Source: Beta vulgaris subsp. vulgaris
Lineage: Eukaryota; Streptophyta; Magnoliopsida; Caryophyllales; Amaranthaceae
Assembly: GCF_026745355.1 (NCBI RefSeq)
Contig: NC_079207.1
Span: 38,771,880-38,835,879, forward strand
Length of the DNA: 64,000 nt
Direction: 5' to 3'
Under the pieces are notes generated by a model. It ran no database searches, had not been told where the DNA came from, and worked only from the letters and a program-made list of their open reading frames with translations. The position numbers and the translations under genes were made by a program. Positions 34,073 through 45,957 of the stretch are shown here, piece after piece; position 1 is the stretch's first letter, and each line of letters begins with the position of its first letter.

Positions 34073-34705
34073 TGTTACTTAGTACGAAACTAGTAATTAA
34101 ATATCACAACTCCCAAAGATAGGTTCTAAAACTGGAGACTTGTGCAACAATGATTGGCTCGAATCCCGGGGCAAACTTCTAACTAGCAACCTGCAAAAAA
34201 GGGACCCACCCTGGAGGTTTGGGTGGTATTTCCCCCTCCGATGCTTAAGTCAGATATCAGGGATGTAAAGGAAATTTTAGAGAGAGAAAGTAGAGAGAGA
34301 GAGAGAAGAATTTATGACAGAGTAACAGTACTAGGCTCTGAAAAAACGTACCTTTCACCCTGAAATCAAGGACTATTTATACTGTTTGAGATGACTGCTG
34401 TACCTTGATGTCACCCTAATTTGGGAGCACGTGATTGGCTAAGCAATAATATCAGGACACGTGGCAGGCGCTGATTGGTTAGTACATTTTACCTTGTAGC
34501 TGAATCAGGCTTTATTTCAATGGGCCTATATACAATTTTAGGGCCATAAAGGAGCTTTTTAGTACACCTTTTCCTCAGGCAAGTGTACTTTAGCCCACAT
34601 AACTTGCAGGCCTTTGTACCTTCCTTGGCTTAAACAGATGCCACATGTAGGGCTGAGATAGCGCCACGTGCCATAAGGGTAGCCGTTGAGTTTTAGGCTA
34701 CAACA
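34073..34705 (-). repeat. 5' LTR of the Tat element
   Basis: It ends CTACAACA (34705), followed by CATAT. Relative to the left LTR it has a few substitutions and a slightly longer GA tract near 34290. Confidence 0.9.
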
Positions 34706-34710
34706 CATAT

Positions 34711-35002
34711 CACGTGAGTTTATTATACGCTTTTCAGTTTTTGGCGCCTTCGATTTTTATCTCTCCTCATATTTTCTCTCTCCTCAGTTTTGTTCAGATA
34801 CTGTCTTGTTTCATCTTCTCTCTCGTCATAACTTCTTCTTACTACTTCGTTCTGTGGTACCTTCTGCATTTTTTCTCTCAATTAAAACTTCTTTGCCTTA
34901 AGTTTTTCATTTTCTCTCTCTTCAAGTTCAGTTTTGTGTAATCTTCTCTGCCCTAACTTCTTCATTTTGAGTTATGGTTAATCTTCTCGGTTGAATTTAG
35001 CA
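34711..35002 (+). promoter_or_regulatory. Inner part of the left MULE terminal repeat and promoter of the Ulp1-like gene
   Basis: CACGTGA (34711), a GCGC word and CT-rich TTTTATCTCTCC sequence parallel the right terminus (near 51850 and 51770-51810, reverse complement). The CT-rich leader runs up to the ATG at 35003. Promoters inside terminal repeats are typical of MuDR-type elements. Confidence 0.55.
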
Positions 35003-35356
35003 ATGGGAAAGAAGACGATCGGTAATCGAAATGTTCCAAAACGTAGAGGTTTGCGTTCATCTCTTGGTCTTGGTGATCGTACAAAGGTTCCGGAAGTTAC
35101 TGGAACTTCTCATACTGATGGTAATTATGTTGTTGATTTTAGTTTTTACTATAATTTCTTATAATTTTTGGACTTTTGATGTTTTGTAGTTTAATGCGTC
35201 TTTTATTTTTAGTTTGAATTACTCATCGTTCATTTTTTGTGCGATTTTTATTGTTTGCATGAGAAATTTATGTTGATTTTTCTTCGATTTTTGGACTTCT
35301 GCTTTTTTTTAGGTTTATTTTTGAATTAATATTTTGTAATTGTGTGATTCTTGTGA

Positions 35357-35479
35357 TGATATAGTATATTTTAAGATACACTTTAGTGTATGTTAAAATG
35401 ATATAGTGTGTTTTTGGATAGTGTATATTGATATGATATATGTGTTTTGACATTATAGTGTATCTTTAGATGATATAGT
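35357..35479. repeat. Minisatellite array, left piece (cut by the CACTA element)
   Basis: Degenerate units of the 20-bp TGATATAGTGTATGTTAAAA family lie directly before the CACTA insertion and resume at 40275. Confidence 0.8.
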
Positions 35480-36114
35480 CACTACTACAAAAAATGGCAA
35501 AGATAACTGTTAAATAAGGCTTTACATAACAGTTTTGAGGTGTTATCCAAGTCAATGTAATGTAAAGTAAACATAACACCTGACAAAAGTGTTATGTTTG
35601 CCAGAGAAAACATAACAGTCATTTATAATATCGTTATACCGCTAGATAACACATTTTGTAAATAAGTGTTATGTTTGCTATTTATATGACAAATTGGAAG
35701 AAGGAAAATTTAACACTTATCTTGAATAACTGTTATGTTTTCCTATAATATATGTAACATATATTACCTATAACTGTTATCTATGATATTTGTTTTTTTA
35801 ATTATCATATTCTCACCTGTAAGCAGGCGTTAATTGCAGCAGCTCAAAAATTTCGTACAGTACCTGCTATATAATACTCAACCCATAGGATCTTACAACC
35901 AACAAATTGAATCCCAAAATTTTTATTTTACAATATAATAACGAACATTCATAATTCTAAACTTCCAAAAACTACTATATATACAAATCAATATTAATCT
36001 AAATTATAAACAATCAAATCTAGACTAGCCACATCCACATGATATTAATATCCAAATCCAAAAATATAACGTACATCCAAAAATGGATTAAGGTAAAAAA
36101 AAATAGGCGGGAAG

Positions 36115-36228
36115 TTAGAACTCATTCAGCATTTGTGTTTCTTGTTGATCTCCGACATATGTAATCCACAACACTTTGAGTTCATCAATTTTCTCGTGAG
36201 AATAGGTTCGACCAATGCCGTAATAATA
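36115..36228 (-). pseudogene. Exon-like fragment in the CACTA element, unrecognised
   Basis: After an acceptor TTTATTGCAG the minus strand is open for 37 codons, beginning YYYGIGRTYSHEKIDELKVL, to a TAA. It is not recognised. It would be the last exon of a chimeric transcript reading from about 39.9 kb leftward. Confidence 0.45.
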
Positions 36229-37155
36229 CTGCAATAAAGGTAATTACATAATAAGTATTCATAAACAATTATGCATTTGTATGTATGTGCCACAAATTGT
36301 CAAATATCTACAACAACATCTTTGAGACTTAAACAATAAGATTGTATATTAATTCAGGTGCCACTACATTCACCTTGAAATAGACGGGCTTTCTAGTTTC
36401 TAAACTACATGCTTCAGTACAAAGTATTAATTATGAGTTGGGCCTCATTTCCTTATCACTTTATAGATAAACATGTATGGGATGCATTAAGGTTTAAACA
36501 ATCTCATTGCATGTTTGTCTACTAATGTTCTTTTCGTAAGATAAGAAAAAAGTAACCTGATTGGTAATCCAAACCTAGTGACTTGACATTGTCAACTTCT
36601 CTAATTCTTTCCAGCAAGCCTCCTACCTACACCCTCTCAACTCTTCCTTGTGCCCATCGAAGATTCAAGTTTGTCTATAGTAGTCAATTTGTTCAAATTT
36701 ACCATCGAGGGTCCAGTTTTTGAACCTCTAACCAAATGTGATGTAGAAAAAAGGTCGGTTTTTAGCATTCTGACGATGAAATTATATAACCCTCACATGG
36801 TATTGGGAAAAGATTATATACTTGGCCTTCTTTGCCTCCATATACTTCAGATCTCTTTTGTCGCTTTCTTAAACTTTTGTCGTTTTCCTATTAGTCTTTA
36901 TATCTTGATTCTTCTCAATTCGTTCCTAAAGAGGAATCTATTTAAGAAAGTTATGGTTTTCTTTTCTTCCTGCAACTCAGTTAAATTTCATTCAGAACTC
37001 CTGAGATACATTCAGATAGACTGCTTTGATATTCATGGGAACAAAAGCAGACTACCAGGACAACAACATGCAAGAATCACACTTTAGAACCAAATCATTG
37101 GCTTATTATTATGCAAAGGGAACAAACCCAGAGATCATAAGAAAGAAAAACTCAC

Positions 37156-37235
37156 AGCATCTGTTCTATGGTAGAGCCATTTTCAAGTTTCACTGCAGCC
37201 ACTCTTCCATCAGAACCAACTTCTAGGTTTTTAAT
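37156..37235 (-). pseudogene. Captured fragment resembling monodehydroascorbate reductase
   Basis: The minus strand reads IKNLEVGSDGRVAAVKLENG followed by STIE. From memory of the family, this closely resembles the segment of plant MDHAR before the NAD-binding glycine motif. The exon ends at a GTGAGT donor (37155), and a two-base loss just before it disturbs the frame. It is too short to be functional and sits inside a CACTA element, so it is a captured piece. Confidence 0.6.
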
Positions 37236-37959
37236 CATATTACCCTATTACATTTACAAATCACTAGGTGTTATAGTCAGTTGAAATGCATGTAAAATTA
37301 AACCTAGATTATAACTAAAACAACCATAATAGAAATGATTTAGATATGATGGGAGATAGATATATTGCCAACCTTCACAAATTTGACACCACTTTGTATG
37401 CTCTTCGTGCTTCTTAGCTAGTGAAGGAGTAAATAATCTTTGCAAAAGATGGTCTTCAGGGAATATGATCTACTTCAACCAAGAAATGGTAAGAGATATA
37501 GAATTACATCATAGATACAAAAATGAAATTTGCACACCCATACGCACACACAACCACCAACACCACCATCCTCCACACACACCACACACATATGAGGGGA
37601 GATAGAGAAATTGCCAGCCTTCACAAATTTGATACCACTTCCCTTGTACACACACATAAATGATGAGAGTATTTAATTAACTGTTAGAAGAACAAATGTT
37701 TTGGCTTATTAATCCTTCAAAAGAAATCAGGCCCATTTTACAAAATATTCCTCTATATCTAAATAAGTTTAAGGTTTACTTGTTTAAACACTAGAATAAT
37801 ATCTAAAAGCAAGAGCTTAAGTGAAAATTTCAACATTCTCCTAGAGATTCTGTCTTTTTTTCAACTTTGAGTTAGTTTGCTCCAATCATAACTAGTCCAC
37901 CTGCAACAAAATGTAGTCGTGTCCGTACCGTAGTATCAAGATTCCATCCCACAGCTGCT

Positions 37960-38030
37960 GCAACAACTTTCCACAACTGGTTTTCCACAACTGGTTTTCC
38001 AACCCCAACTTCCTAAGCTCCATAATACAG
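37960..38030 (-). pseudogene. Captured fragment resembling SCD2-type coiled-coil protein, second piece
   Basis: The minus strand reads ELRKLGLENQLWK. In SCD2-like proteins (plant clathrin-related trafficking, by memory of the family) a similar ELRKLG(I/L)E.QLW phrase follows shortly after the SHDAVD phrase found in the piece at 38770-38920. A 14-bp tandem duplication (AACCAGTTGTGGAA-type, about 37971-38000) shifts the frame. Confidence 0.5.
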
Positions 38031-38769
38031 AAATTCTCTAGTTATTATTCAGCATAATTGACACAACTCTTTGCTGTTTGTCAGTAATGGTAGATATGAT
38101 AAGCAGCAATCAGATAGTAATGAACATACCATAAAATTTTATATGCAACTTAAGTGAACAATGAGATTCAACAAATAATCTTTTAAGTATAATGAAATAA
38201 AGAATGTGCATTTATCAACAATTAGCAAAGGACAGTATATGGGACAGAACAATGTAAAACAACGGATACACACTTCGAGATGAAAGGAGTATGTGTTATG
38301 GGGGTAATCTCAAACTCCTATATGCATATATGTTGACATTCATATAAGGGGAATCCGTAAAAATATCAAACCGCGGTAGCAATATCGTGTTTCCACAATA
38401 TCAAACATTTTCCGCCAAATTTTGAAAATAATAATATGATAATCGTGGTGGTGTTTCAAACTAAAAATATGGTGATCAAGTTGATGATTCTACAATCAGC
38501 AATTTTTGCTTCTGGTTTACTATGTGTTCATTAAGAGAACTGCACTACTGTGTGCATTATAATCCATCTATCGTGAATATGATATGTTTTACCAAAGCAA
38601 TTCCTCCATTTGTTCATAAACAAAAAATTGTATTAGTCCTTCAAAGCCTACGTGAAATTTCTGCTCTCTTTGGGTGTTGCCAAAAGAATATTAGATCAAA
38701 TGATCAAATTGTTTATTGCAAACAGTCCATACACAACTTTCCATAGACTGACAGGGAAAAATAAGATAC

Positions 38770-38920
38770 CATCAACTGCGTCATGTGAGTTACTTGCTCG
38801 TGCACTATGGTAGATCCAAAAGTGCACGCGCTCATCTGCTATATCTGGTTCCACACCATGATTTCTAGCTCTTCTCCAGAAATACATCAGCCAAGCCTGG
38901 CGACCCAAAGAAAGATTGGT
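38770..38920 (-). pseudogene. Captured fragment resembling SCD2-type coiled-coil protein, first piece
   Basis: The minus strand reads [20 protein letters not shown], then [20 protein letters not shown], ending at a GATG|GTATCT donor at 38770. The spacing and words (FW.RA..HG(I/V)E.DIA.ER, SHDAVD) match what I recall of the conserved C-terminal half of SCD2-like proteins. With 37960-38030 it gives two exons of one source gene in the right order. Confidence 0.55.
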
Positions 38921-40274
38921 CACCATCATCTTATCATATAAGGATATCTTTAAAAATAAAAGATGAAAACTACGTCAAGAAAACAACAAAAACATGAAAT
39001 TGAAGAGTGATTGAACACCCATATAAACAAAACCAAAACTGAAAAAGAAGCATAGGAACTTCCTTGAACTCCACCTTCAGCAGCATAGTGTATAGTTGCC
39101 CCTCTTCCTCTCTCTCTATCTCTCCCTTATTTGCCGGGCCAGATAGAACACGGAGGACAAAATTCTTGCTCTCAATCTTTAGCTCAAAGGACAAAATTCA
39201 TGTATGTTACAAATTCGAAATTCGAAATTGCAAACTAGCAATTTACAAAATTATGAGTTCATGACCAATTCCAAATCAACAACCATAAATCCACAATCAC
39301 AAATTCACATTTCACAAGTATCATAATTCACAACCAAACAATGTGAATATTACCTTTAAAAAAAATTAAAACTAAAACTAAAACTTAGGGTTTAGAAAAC
39401 TTACGGACTGACTGGAGTGACAATGAGTGAGTGCTGGGCGTCTCGGGAGGTCCGCGACGGCGAATGGATGTGGGCGGTGGGGTGGCGGCGTCGCTTCGCC
39501 TCCTGACTCCGTCGCTTCGTGGCTTCGTTCCTCTTCGTCTCTTCCTCACCGCTCCTGACTCCGTTCGAAGTTCAAAGTTCGTGACTTCGTTCCTCTTCCT
39601 CACTGCTCGTCATCTTCGTCTCCGGCGAATGCGAATGTGCTGTCGACTGTCGTCGTTCCTCCGCTGCCGAGCTTAGGGTTTCGTTTTTCAATTTCTCTCT
39701 TCCTCAGTCTCTCTCTTCCTTTCAGCGTGTTTATTTCAAAATCGTTCATCTCTCTTCCTCACCTTCACGCGTCTGGCAGTGTGTTTTTTTCGTTTATTTT
39801 TTACTGGCCCCGCCACTGAGAGAGAGGTGGAGGTGGAGATCGGAGGTGAAAACCGGAGTCGAGAGAAGCGTTGAGCGAGCCGAGAACAGACCCACAACTT
39901 GGTTCAGTTACAGCAAATTGAAAATAAAAGAAAAAGGATTTATGAAGTAGAAAGTTTGTTCTTTTAGGGGAGTAGAAAGCTTGTTCCTAAAAGTAATTGA
40001 AAATAAAACGGTTCTTTTTTTAACATAATTATTTTAAGTAAATTTTTATTATTAATAAAAATTCACTACATTCTCATAAAAAATAAAATAAAACACAATA
40101 AACTACTTTCATAGCAAAGATAACACATATTAAGATAAGTGTTAAGTGTAATATTTTCTATACAAGCTAAGATAACAGTTCTTTTGTTAAAATGTTAAAT
40201 TTAGACTTTACATAACAGTTGGTAAAATAAGAGTTAATTTAGGAGTGTTATCTTTGCCCTTTTTTGTAGTAATG

Positions 40275-41300
40275 AGTGTATGTTAAATATGATATAGTGT
40301 ATTTTCAGATCATATAGTGTATTTTGAAATGATAGTGTTGATGTGATAGTTCTTTGACAGTGTATATTGACATCAGATTATGTGTTTTTGATATGATATA
40401 GTGTATGTTAAAGTGATATAGTGTATGTTAAAATGATATAGTGTATTTTAAAATGATATAGTGTATGTTAAAATGATATAGTGTATATTGATATGATATA
40501 GTGTATGTTAAAATGATATAGTGTATATTAAAATGATATAGTGTATGTTAAAATGATATAGTGTATATTAAAGTGATATAGTGTACGTTAAAGTGATATA
40601 GTGTATGTTAAAATGATATAGTGTATGTTAAAGTGATATAGTGTATGTTAAAGTGCTATAGTGTGTATTAAAATGATATAGTGTGTTAAAATGATATAGT
40701 GTATGTTACAATGATATAGTGTATGTTAAAGTGATATAGTGTATGTTAAATTTATTTAGTGTGTGTTAAAATGATATAGTGTATGTTACAATGATATAGT
40801 GTATATTGATACGATATAGTGTTAAAATGATATAGTGTATATTAAAATGATATAGTGTATGTTACAGTGATATAGTGTATGTTAAAGTGATATAATGTAT
40901 GTTAAAGTGATATAGTGTATGTTATAATGATATAGTGTATGTTAAAATATATAGTGTATGTTAAAGTGATATAATGTATGTTAAAGTGATATAGTGTGTG
41001 TTAAAATGATATAGTGTATGTTACAATGATATAGTGTATGTTAAAGTGATATAGTGTATGTTTAAGTGATTTAGTGTGTGTTAAAATAATATAGTGTATG
41101 TTAAAGTGATATAGTGTATGTTAAAGTGATATAGTGTGTGTTAAAATGATATAGTGTATGTTAAAATGATATAGTGTGTTTTGAAATGATAGTGTTGTTG
41201 TGATAGTTTTTTTACAGTGTATATTATCAGATTATGTGTTTTGGATATGATATAGTGTATGTTAAAATGATATAGTATGCGTTAAAATGATATGTTCTAT
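40275..41300. repeat. Minisatellite array 1 (intron 1 of the Ulp1-like gene)
   Basis: About 50 units of 20 bp with consensus TGATATAGTGTATGTTAAAA, most with zero to three changes. It ends just before the acceptor TTCTTGCAG at 41317. Confidence 0.97.
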
Positions 41301-42647
41301 ACAATTATTTCTTGCAGAGCACATTGGACAGTAGGATGGAAGAAGTGATGCTGGTGTTAGTGAAAGAATTCATTCTGGTAAAGTTCCTGGTAGTGAAGAA
41401 ACTAATGTTGGTAAAATTGTTGTAATAAAACAAGTACCAAAAGACAAGAAGAGGGTAAGAGATTCAAGTCTGAATGAAACCTTCCAATCTCTGAAGAAGA
41501 AGAAAATATCCGCTGTTGCTCAAGAAAATACGGTAAACCCGTTCAAAACTAATTGCTGTGGTAAAAGGCTTTGTGAGTTGAATGAAGCTTTTAGTTTTGA
41601 GTAGAAAAAAGCTGTTACTGAAATTGGTTTTGGATCTTTGTTGGATTTGAAGATTTCCAGGACTAACAATGCTTTGAGTGCATGGTTGGTAGAGAGGTTT
41701 GATGGTGGTTCTGGGACGTTTAAGGTGGGTTATGGGAAAGAGTTCAGAGTAAACCAATTTGATGTTTATGATGTGTTTCAGTTCCCTATGGTTGAAGGAG
41801 AAGATGTGGCGGATGTCTCTAGGGACCTAATGCGGAGAATCCGCATTTTGATTTAAAAGCAAGTTGGAGGGAGTATTTTAAAGTTGATCGGGAGAAAGGT
41901 CAGATCGGTTTGAGTGCTATATATTCTGAGTTAAAGAAGTTAGTTGATGGTGGGGAGGTTTTTAAAAAGCTTTATGTTTTATTTGCCTTTTCTTCTTTTT
42001 TAGCTCCAGTTCAAATAACACGCTTGATTTGAGACTTGTTCTAGCTGTAAATGAGGTTCGGAAAATTCCTCATTTCAATTGGTGTAAATATATTTTGGGT
42101 AGGTTGTTGTATGCAAATGTTCTGTTCAAGAATTCAATGTGGTCTAAAGGTGGTCGGGCGCATTATAGTGGTTGTATAATTTTGTTGCAGGTGATTTACT
42201 TCCATCACCTACAGATTGGTTATGGGTGCCTCCAACTCAACTGCCTATGTTGGCTCATTGGGATAATGAGTCAATTTCGAAGAGAATTCGTCGTGAAGTT
42301 TTGTGTGATAATTTTGGGAGTGGTTTGCTTGATGAAACTTATCCAATAAAAGCCAAGTTTACTTCACTGATGATGGGCGAATTGATTTCAGCCGGATGAA
42401 GCCGGTTCAAAAAAAAATTTGAAGTTCAGTATGTACCACGTCCTGTATTGAGTGATGATACAGGAAGTGGTGGAGGTAGTGGTGGTGATGCAACAAAGAA
42501 GGCTGCGCCCAAGAAGAAGGTGAAGGGCAAGCTTTATATTCAGTTTGAGCTTCCGCCAGGAAGTCATACTAATGAAGAAATAACTGCTCAAGCTAGAGAT
42601 GTAAGTTCAAAATTATGATAAAGTAGAGTTTTGACTGATATAGCCTG

Positions 42648-43060
42648 GTTATATGTGATATAGTGTATATTGATATGATATAGTGTATGTTAATATCATA
42701 TAGTGTATGTTAAAATGATATAGTGTATATTGATATGATATAGTGTATGTTAAAATGATATAGTGTATATTTATACGATATAGTATATGTTAAAATGATA
42801 TAGTGTGTGTTAAAATGATATAGTGTATGTTGAAATGATATAGTGTATGTTGAAATGATATAGTGTATGTTGAAATGATATAGTGTATGTTAAAATGATA
42901 TAGTGTACGTTAAAATGATATAGTGTATGTTACAATGATATAGTGTATGTTACAATGATATAGTGTATGTTAAAATGATATAGTGTATGTTAAAATGATA
43001 TAGTGTATGTTAAAATGATATAGTGTATGTTACAATAATGCGCGTTTTGATATAGTGTTT
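42648..43060. repeat. Minisatellite array 2 (intron 3)
   Basis: About 20 units of the same 20-bp family fill the intron between the donor at 42601 and the acceptor at 43079. The last piece (tgcgcgttttgatatagtgtttttggc-like) recurs near 48850. Confidence 0.97.
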
Positions 43061-44151
43061 TTGCCTATGATTTTAACAGGAGCTTCATGCTATGTGGTTG
43101 TTGTGGAAGAGGGATTTGGATGCTGTCTCTCATTGCCATATAGATTCGTTGAAGAGTTGGAAGGCCTCTCATGTGGTTGGCAATCCTCCTTCTGATAATC
43201 CTTCCCAAGATGATCTTGACAAAATTTTGTCAAGTTCAATTTTATCAGAAGTACTTTGATGAAATGGTATCAATTGCAGAAGCTGTGAAGGATTTGCCAA
43301 GAGGTTGGGAAGAAGTGTCTAATCCTTCTACTACTGCATTGCCTAGCTTTATATTGACTCAAGTGAGTCAGAAAACCAATGATATGATCAACAATGTTGT
43401 CAATAGCGTTTTTAATGAGGCAGCTGAAAACATGATTGTTGAGGAAAATACATGGACTGCTTTCCAGAATGTTTTATCTAGGGGTCCAGCCAAGTCAACT
43501 CTAACGCTGGATGTATATGCAGTTGAGGGTACATTCACTCATATTTCTAAGATGATGAAAGATTTTGAAGATGTGATGCAAGATCTTCCAATATTTTTAA
43601 GGGAGGATGTTGATTATTGTTCTGAAAATCAACATCCTTTAGATGGGAGGTAAATTATTGACTGAAATTTGTTTAATGTATTGTGTTTATTGAAAATATT
43701 TTTACAATTTGTGTTGCTTGTTGCAGTGAAGAGATCTTTCAGCTGGATGAACTCTTCTTCTCTATACCTCGGAGTGAGATTTGGACGATTGGTACTGAGA
43801 CTGAGATGTTTCAATCAGTTTTAGATAATTGGTCAAGAATGTTGAATATAAACGAACTCAATCTCTCTTGTCCTCGAAAAAAGTTTTACTTTACTTCTTC
43901 TCAGAGTGTAAGAACTTTTTTGTAATATATTTTTATGTTGTTTAATTCTTTATCTTTGCATGCATTATTCATCATAATATGAGTTCTTATGTTGCAGGCT
44001 GCATTATTCAATGTGTTTGAAGATGAAAATGATGCTAAACGCATTGATGATTTGATCGCATGTTGGAAGTTTCAAATTGAAGATTTGAATAACATTTCAA
44101 AATTGGATGCTAGTGTTGAATTGGTGAGACAAATTCTGTTTTTGAAATTAT

Positions 44152-44455
44152 GATATAGTGTATATTGATATGATATAGTGTATGTTACAATGATATATTG
44201 TATATTGATATGATATAGTGTATGTTAAAATGATATAGTGTATATTGATATGATATAGTGTATGTTAAAATGATATAGTGTATATTGATATGATATAGTG
44301 TATGTTAAAATGATATGTATAGTGTATATTGATATGATATAGTGTATGCTAAAATGATATAGTGTATGTTAAAATAATATCGTGTATATTGATATGATAT
44401 AGTGTATATTAAAAAGATATAGTGTATGTTTGTATATGATATAGTGTAGTTTATA
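44152..44455. repeat. Minisatellite array 3 (intron 6)
   Basis: About 15 units, many alternating GTATATTGATATGATATA and GTATGTTAAAATGATATA, fill the intron 44124-44473. Confidence 0.95.
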
Positions 44456-45339
44456 CTTGTTTTCATTTTGTAGGTTTTTTTTTCCCTATTTTGCTGAAAG
44501 GAGGTAATCATTTTGTCCTGTTTGTGTTGGACACAAAGAAAATGACTGTTTTCTATATTGATAATAAGATTTGGGATGATGATGAGGAATATAAGAAAAT
44601 GATGGAGACTCTCATTTTAATCATTGTTGATTGAGTTTCAAGTCTTTTCCAATCTTATGAAATCCCACAATCTCAAGGTGGTGATATGGGTTTATGGAAA
44701 ATGACAGAAGTCAAAGGAAGCTGGAAAAAAGGTGCATATGATTTGGATTGTGGTGTGTACATACTTGTCCTTATGCTACTTTTTGAAGGCTCCGAAGAGT
44801 TTGAATGCCCATATTTGAATGATGTAAGTTTAATATAATTATTTTTAAGTGAGTTATCTAATCTTTTTCTTATATATAGTATCTTACTTATTTAATTTAT
44901 TTTCAGGAGAAGATTAGGAAAGCAGCAAGAGTCTCTTTGTGTGGTTGCATGATTTTTTCTGATCTGAATAAGAAGAGAAGTGAGCTTGTGCAAAACGTAA
45001 TATCATTTAGATCAAAGAGATTCGAGACTGTTGCTTTTATTGAAAAAAAATAAAAGGAAGAAAGCTGAAGAGAGTGAGGATGGAAGAGGAGTTGAGAAAG
45101 ATGATGCAGCAGGAGAAGAAGAAGAAGAAACAAGTTGAGGATGGAAAGAAGAAGAAGACAGCAAAGAAAAAGTTAACTGTCAAATTTGGAAAGTAAAACT
45201 ATATTGATGTATTTCACTAATTTTACAAACAATGTTACTAATCTAGTACTAGGTTGGTGTTGATATAATAGGTTTACAAACAATGTAATTATGTAGTCTT
45301 GAATGATTTTAGAAATAGTGTTAGTATTCTAACAGTAGT

Positions 45340-45800
45340 TTTCCGTGATATAGTGTGGTTTTCAATTATATAGTGATTCTACATGATATAGTGTATATTT
45401 TATATACAGTGTTATTCTATACATATCATTCTATATGATACTGTGCGTGAAAATGATATAGTGTATGTTAAATTGATATAGTGTATGTTAGAATGATATA
45501 GTGTATGTTAAAAGGATATAATGTATGTTGAAATGCTAGTGTATGTTAAAATGATATAGTGTATGTTAAAATGATATAGTGTATGTTAAAATGATATTAT
45601 GTTATTGTTGTGTTAGTATTTTTGGCTATGATAGTTTTAAAAATTGAGTAATGTCCGTTTTGATATAGTGTGATTTAAAATGATATAGTGTATGTTAAAG
45701 TGATATAGTGTATGTTAAAGTGATATAGTGTATGTTAAAATGATATAGTGTATGTTAAAATGATATAGTATATGTTAAAATGATATAGTGTATGTTACAG
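45340..45800. repeat. Minisatellite array 4 (spacer between the two convergent genes)
   Basis: About 17 units of the 20-bp family, interrupted by unique sequence near 45600-45660, lie between the 3' ends of the Ulp1-like and FAR1-like genes. Confidence 0.95.
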
Positions 45801-45957
45801 TGTACTTCATAAATATATCAAATGATTTAAAACATTGTATAGTTCTCTTGGTAAAGTATTTTAGAACAGATGTTCTTTTGGAGTTATACTTCCAAACTCC
45901 TTGTGTCTTTTTTTCCCTTTTTTTTTGAGGCCTTCTTGTATAAATCATAGTGTCCCT

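Larger units (their letters stand above)
13637..34705 (-). mobile_element. Tat-lineage Ty3/gypsy retrotransposon (split by a chromovirus)
   Basis: LTRs of 628 bp (13637-14264) and 633 bp (34073-34705) start TGTTACTTAG and end CTACAACA on the plus strand. The coding strand is minus: PBS at 34072, gag and protease at 34043-31817, then, after the 9.1 kb chromovirus insertion, RT, two RNase H domains and integrase at 22727-19144. The double RNase H (a retroviral-type one followed by a second, plant Tat-type one) marks the Tat clade. Between integrase and the 3' LTR lies a plus-strand accessory gene, an arrangement known for Grande-type Tat elements. Without the insert the element is about 12.0 kb. 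The TSD is CGTAT/CATAT. Several frameshifts make it inactive. Confidence 0.9.
35480..40274. mobile_element. CACTA (En/Spm-type) element with captured gene pieces
   Basis: It starts CACTACTACAAAAAATGGCA. It ends with the near reverse complement (CATTACTACAAAAAAGGGCA read inward). The 3-bp TSD AGT is at 35477-35479 and 40275-40277. Subterminal regions on both sides are full of ATAACA/TGTTAT words (for example AAGTGTTATGTTTGC), the usual transposase-binding repeats of the family. No CACTA transposase is seen, so it is non-autonomous. The interior holds minus-strand exon-like pieces resembling host genes (36115-36228, 37156-37235, 37960-38030, 38770-38920) and a GC-rich minus-strand leader near 39400-39880. 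It interrupts intron 1 of the Ulp1-like gene inside a minisatellite. Confidence 0.88.
35003..45196 (+). pseudogene. Ulp1-type (C48) cysteine protease gene carried by the MULE
   Basis: Predicted exons are 35003-35120, 41318-42600 (with breaks), 43080-43649, 43727-43907, 43998-44123, 44474-44823 and 44907 to about 45196, nearly all with GT-AG edges. The N-terminus is basic (MGKKTIGNRNVPKRRGLRSS). Exon 2 carries the transposon-associated domain (FGSLLDLKISRTN near 41640, FDVYDVFQFP, FKKLYVLFAFSSFLAP near 41970). The protease fold shows His in GNHFVLFVLD (near 44505), Asp in VFYIDN (near 44555) and the Cys nucleophile in DLDCGVYILVLML (near 44750). Ulp1 enzymes cut SUMO from targets; plant MULEs often carry such genes. 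Stops at 41332 and 41602, a stop near 44632 and shifts near 41855, 42180 and 43230 disable it. Intron 1 holds the CACTA element; introns 1, 3 and 6 hold minisatellites. Confidence 0.8.

Noticed and set aside
36650..37087. A 145-codon plus-strand open frame in the CACTA element
   Set aside because: It has no recognisable domain, runs opposite to the captured pieces and is Leu/Phe/Ser-rich as AT-rich noise is.
40275..41300. A centromeric satellite
   Set aside because: The arrays are short, tied to introns of one transposon and have a unit far below the usual satellite length.
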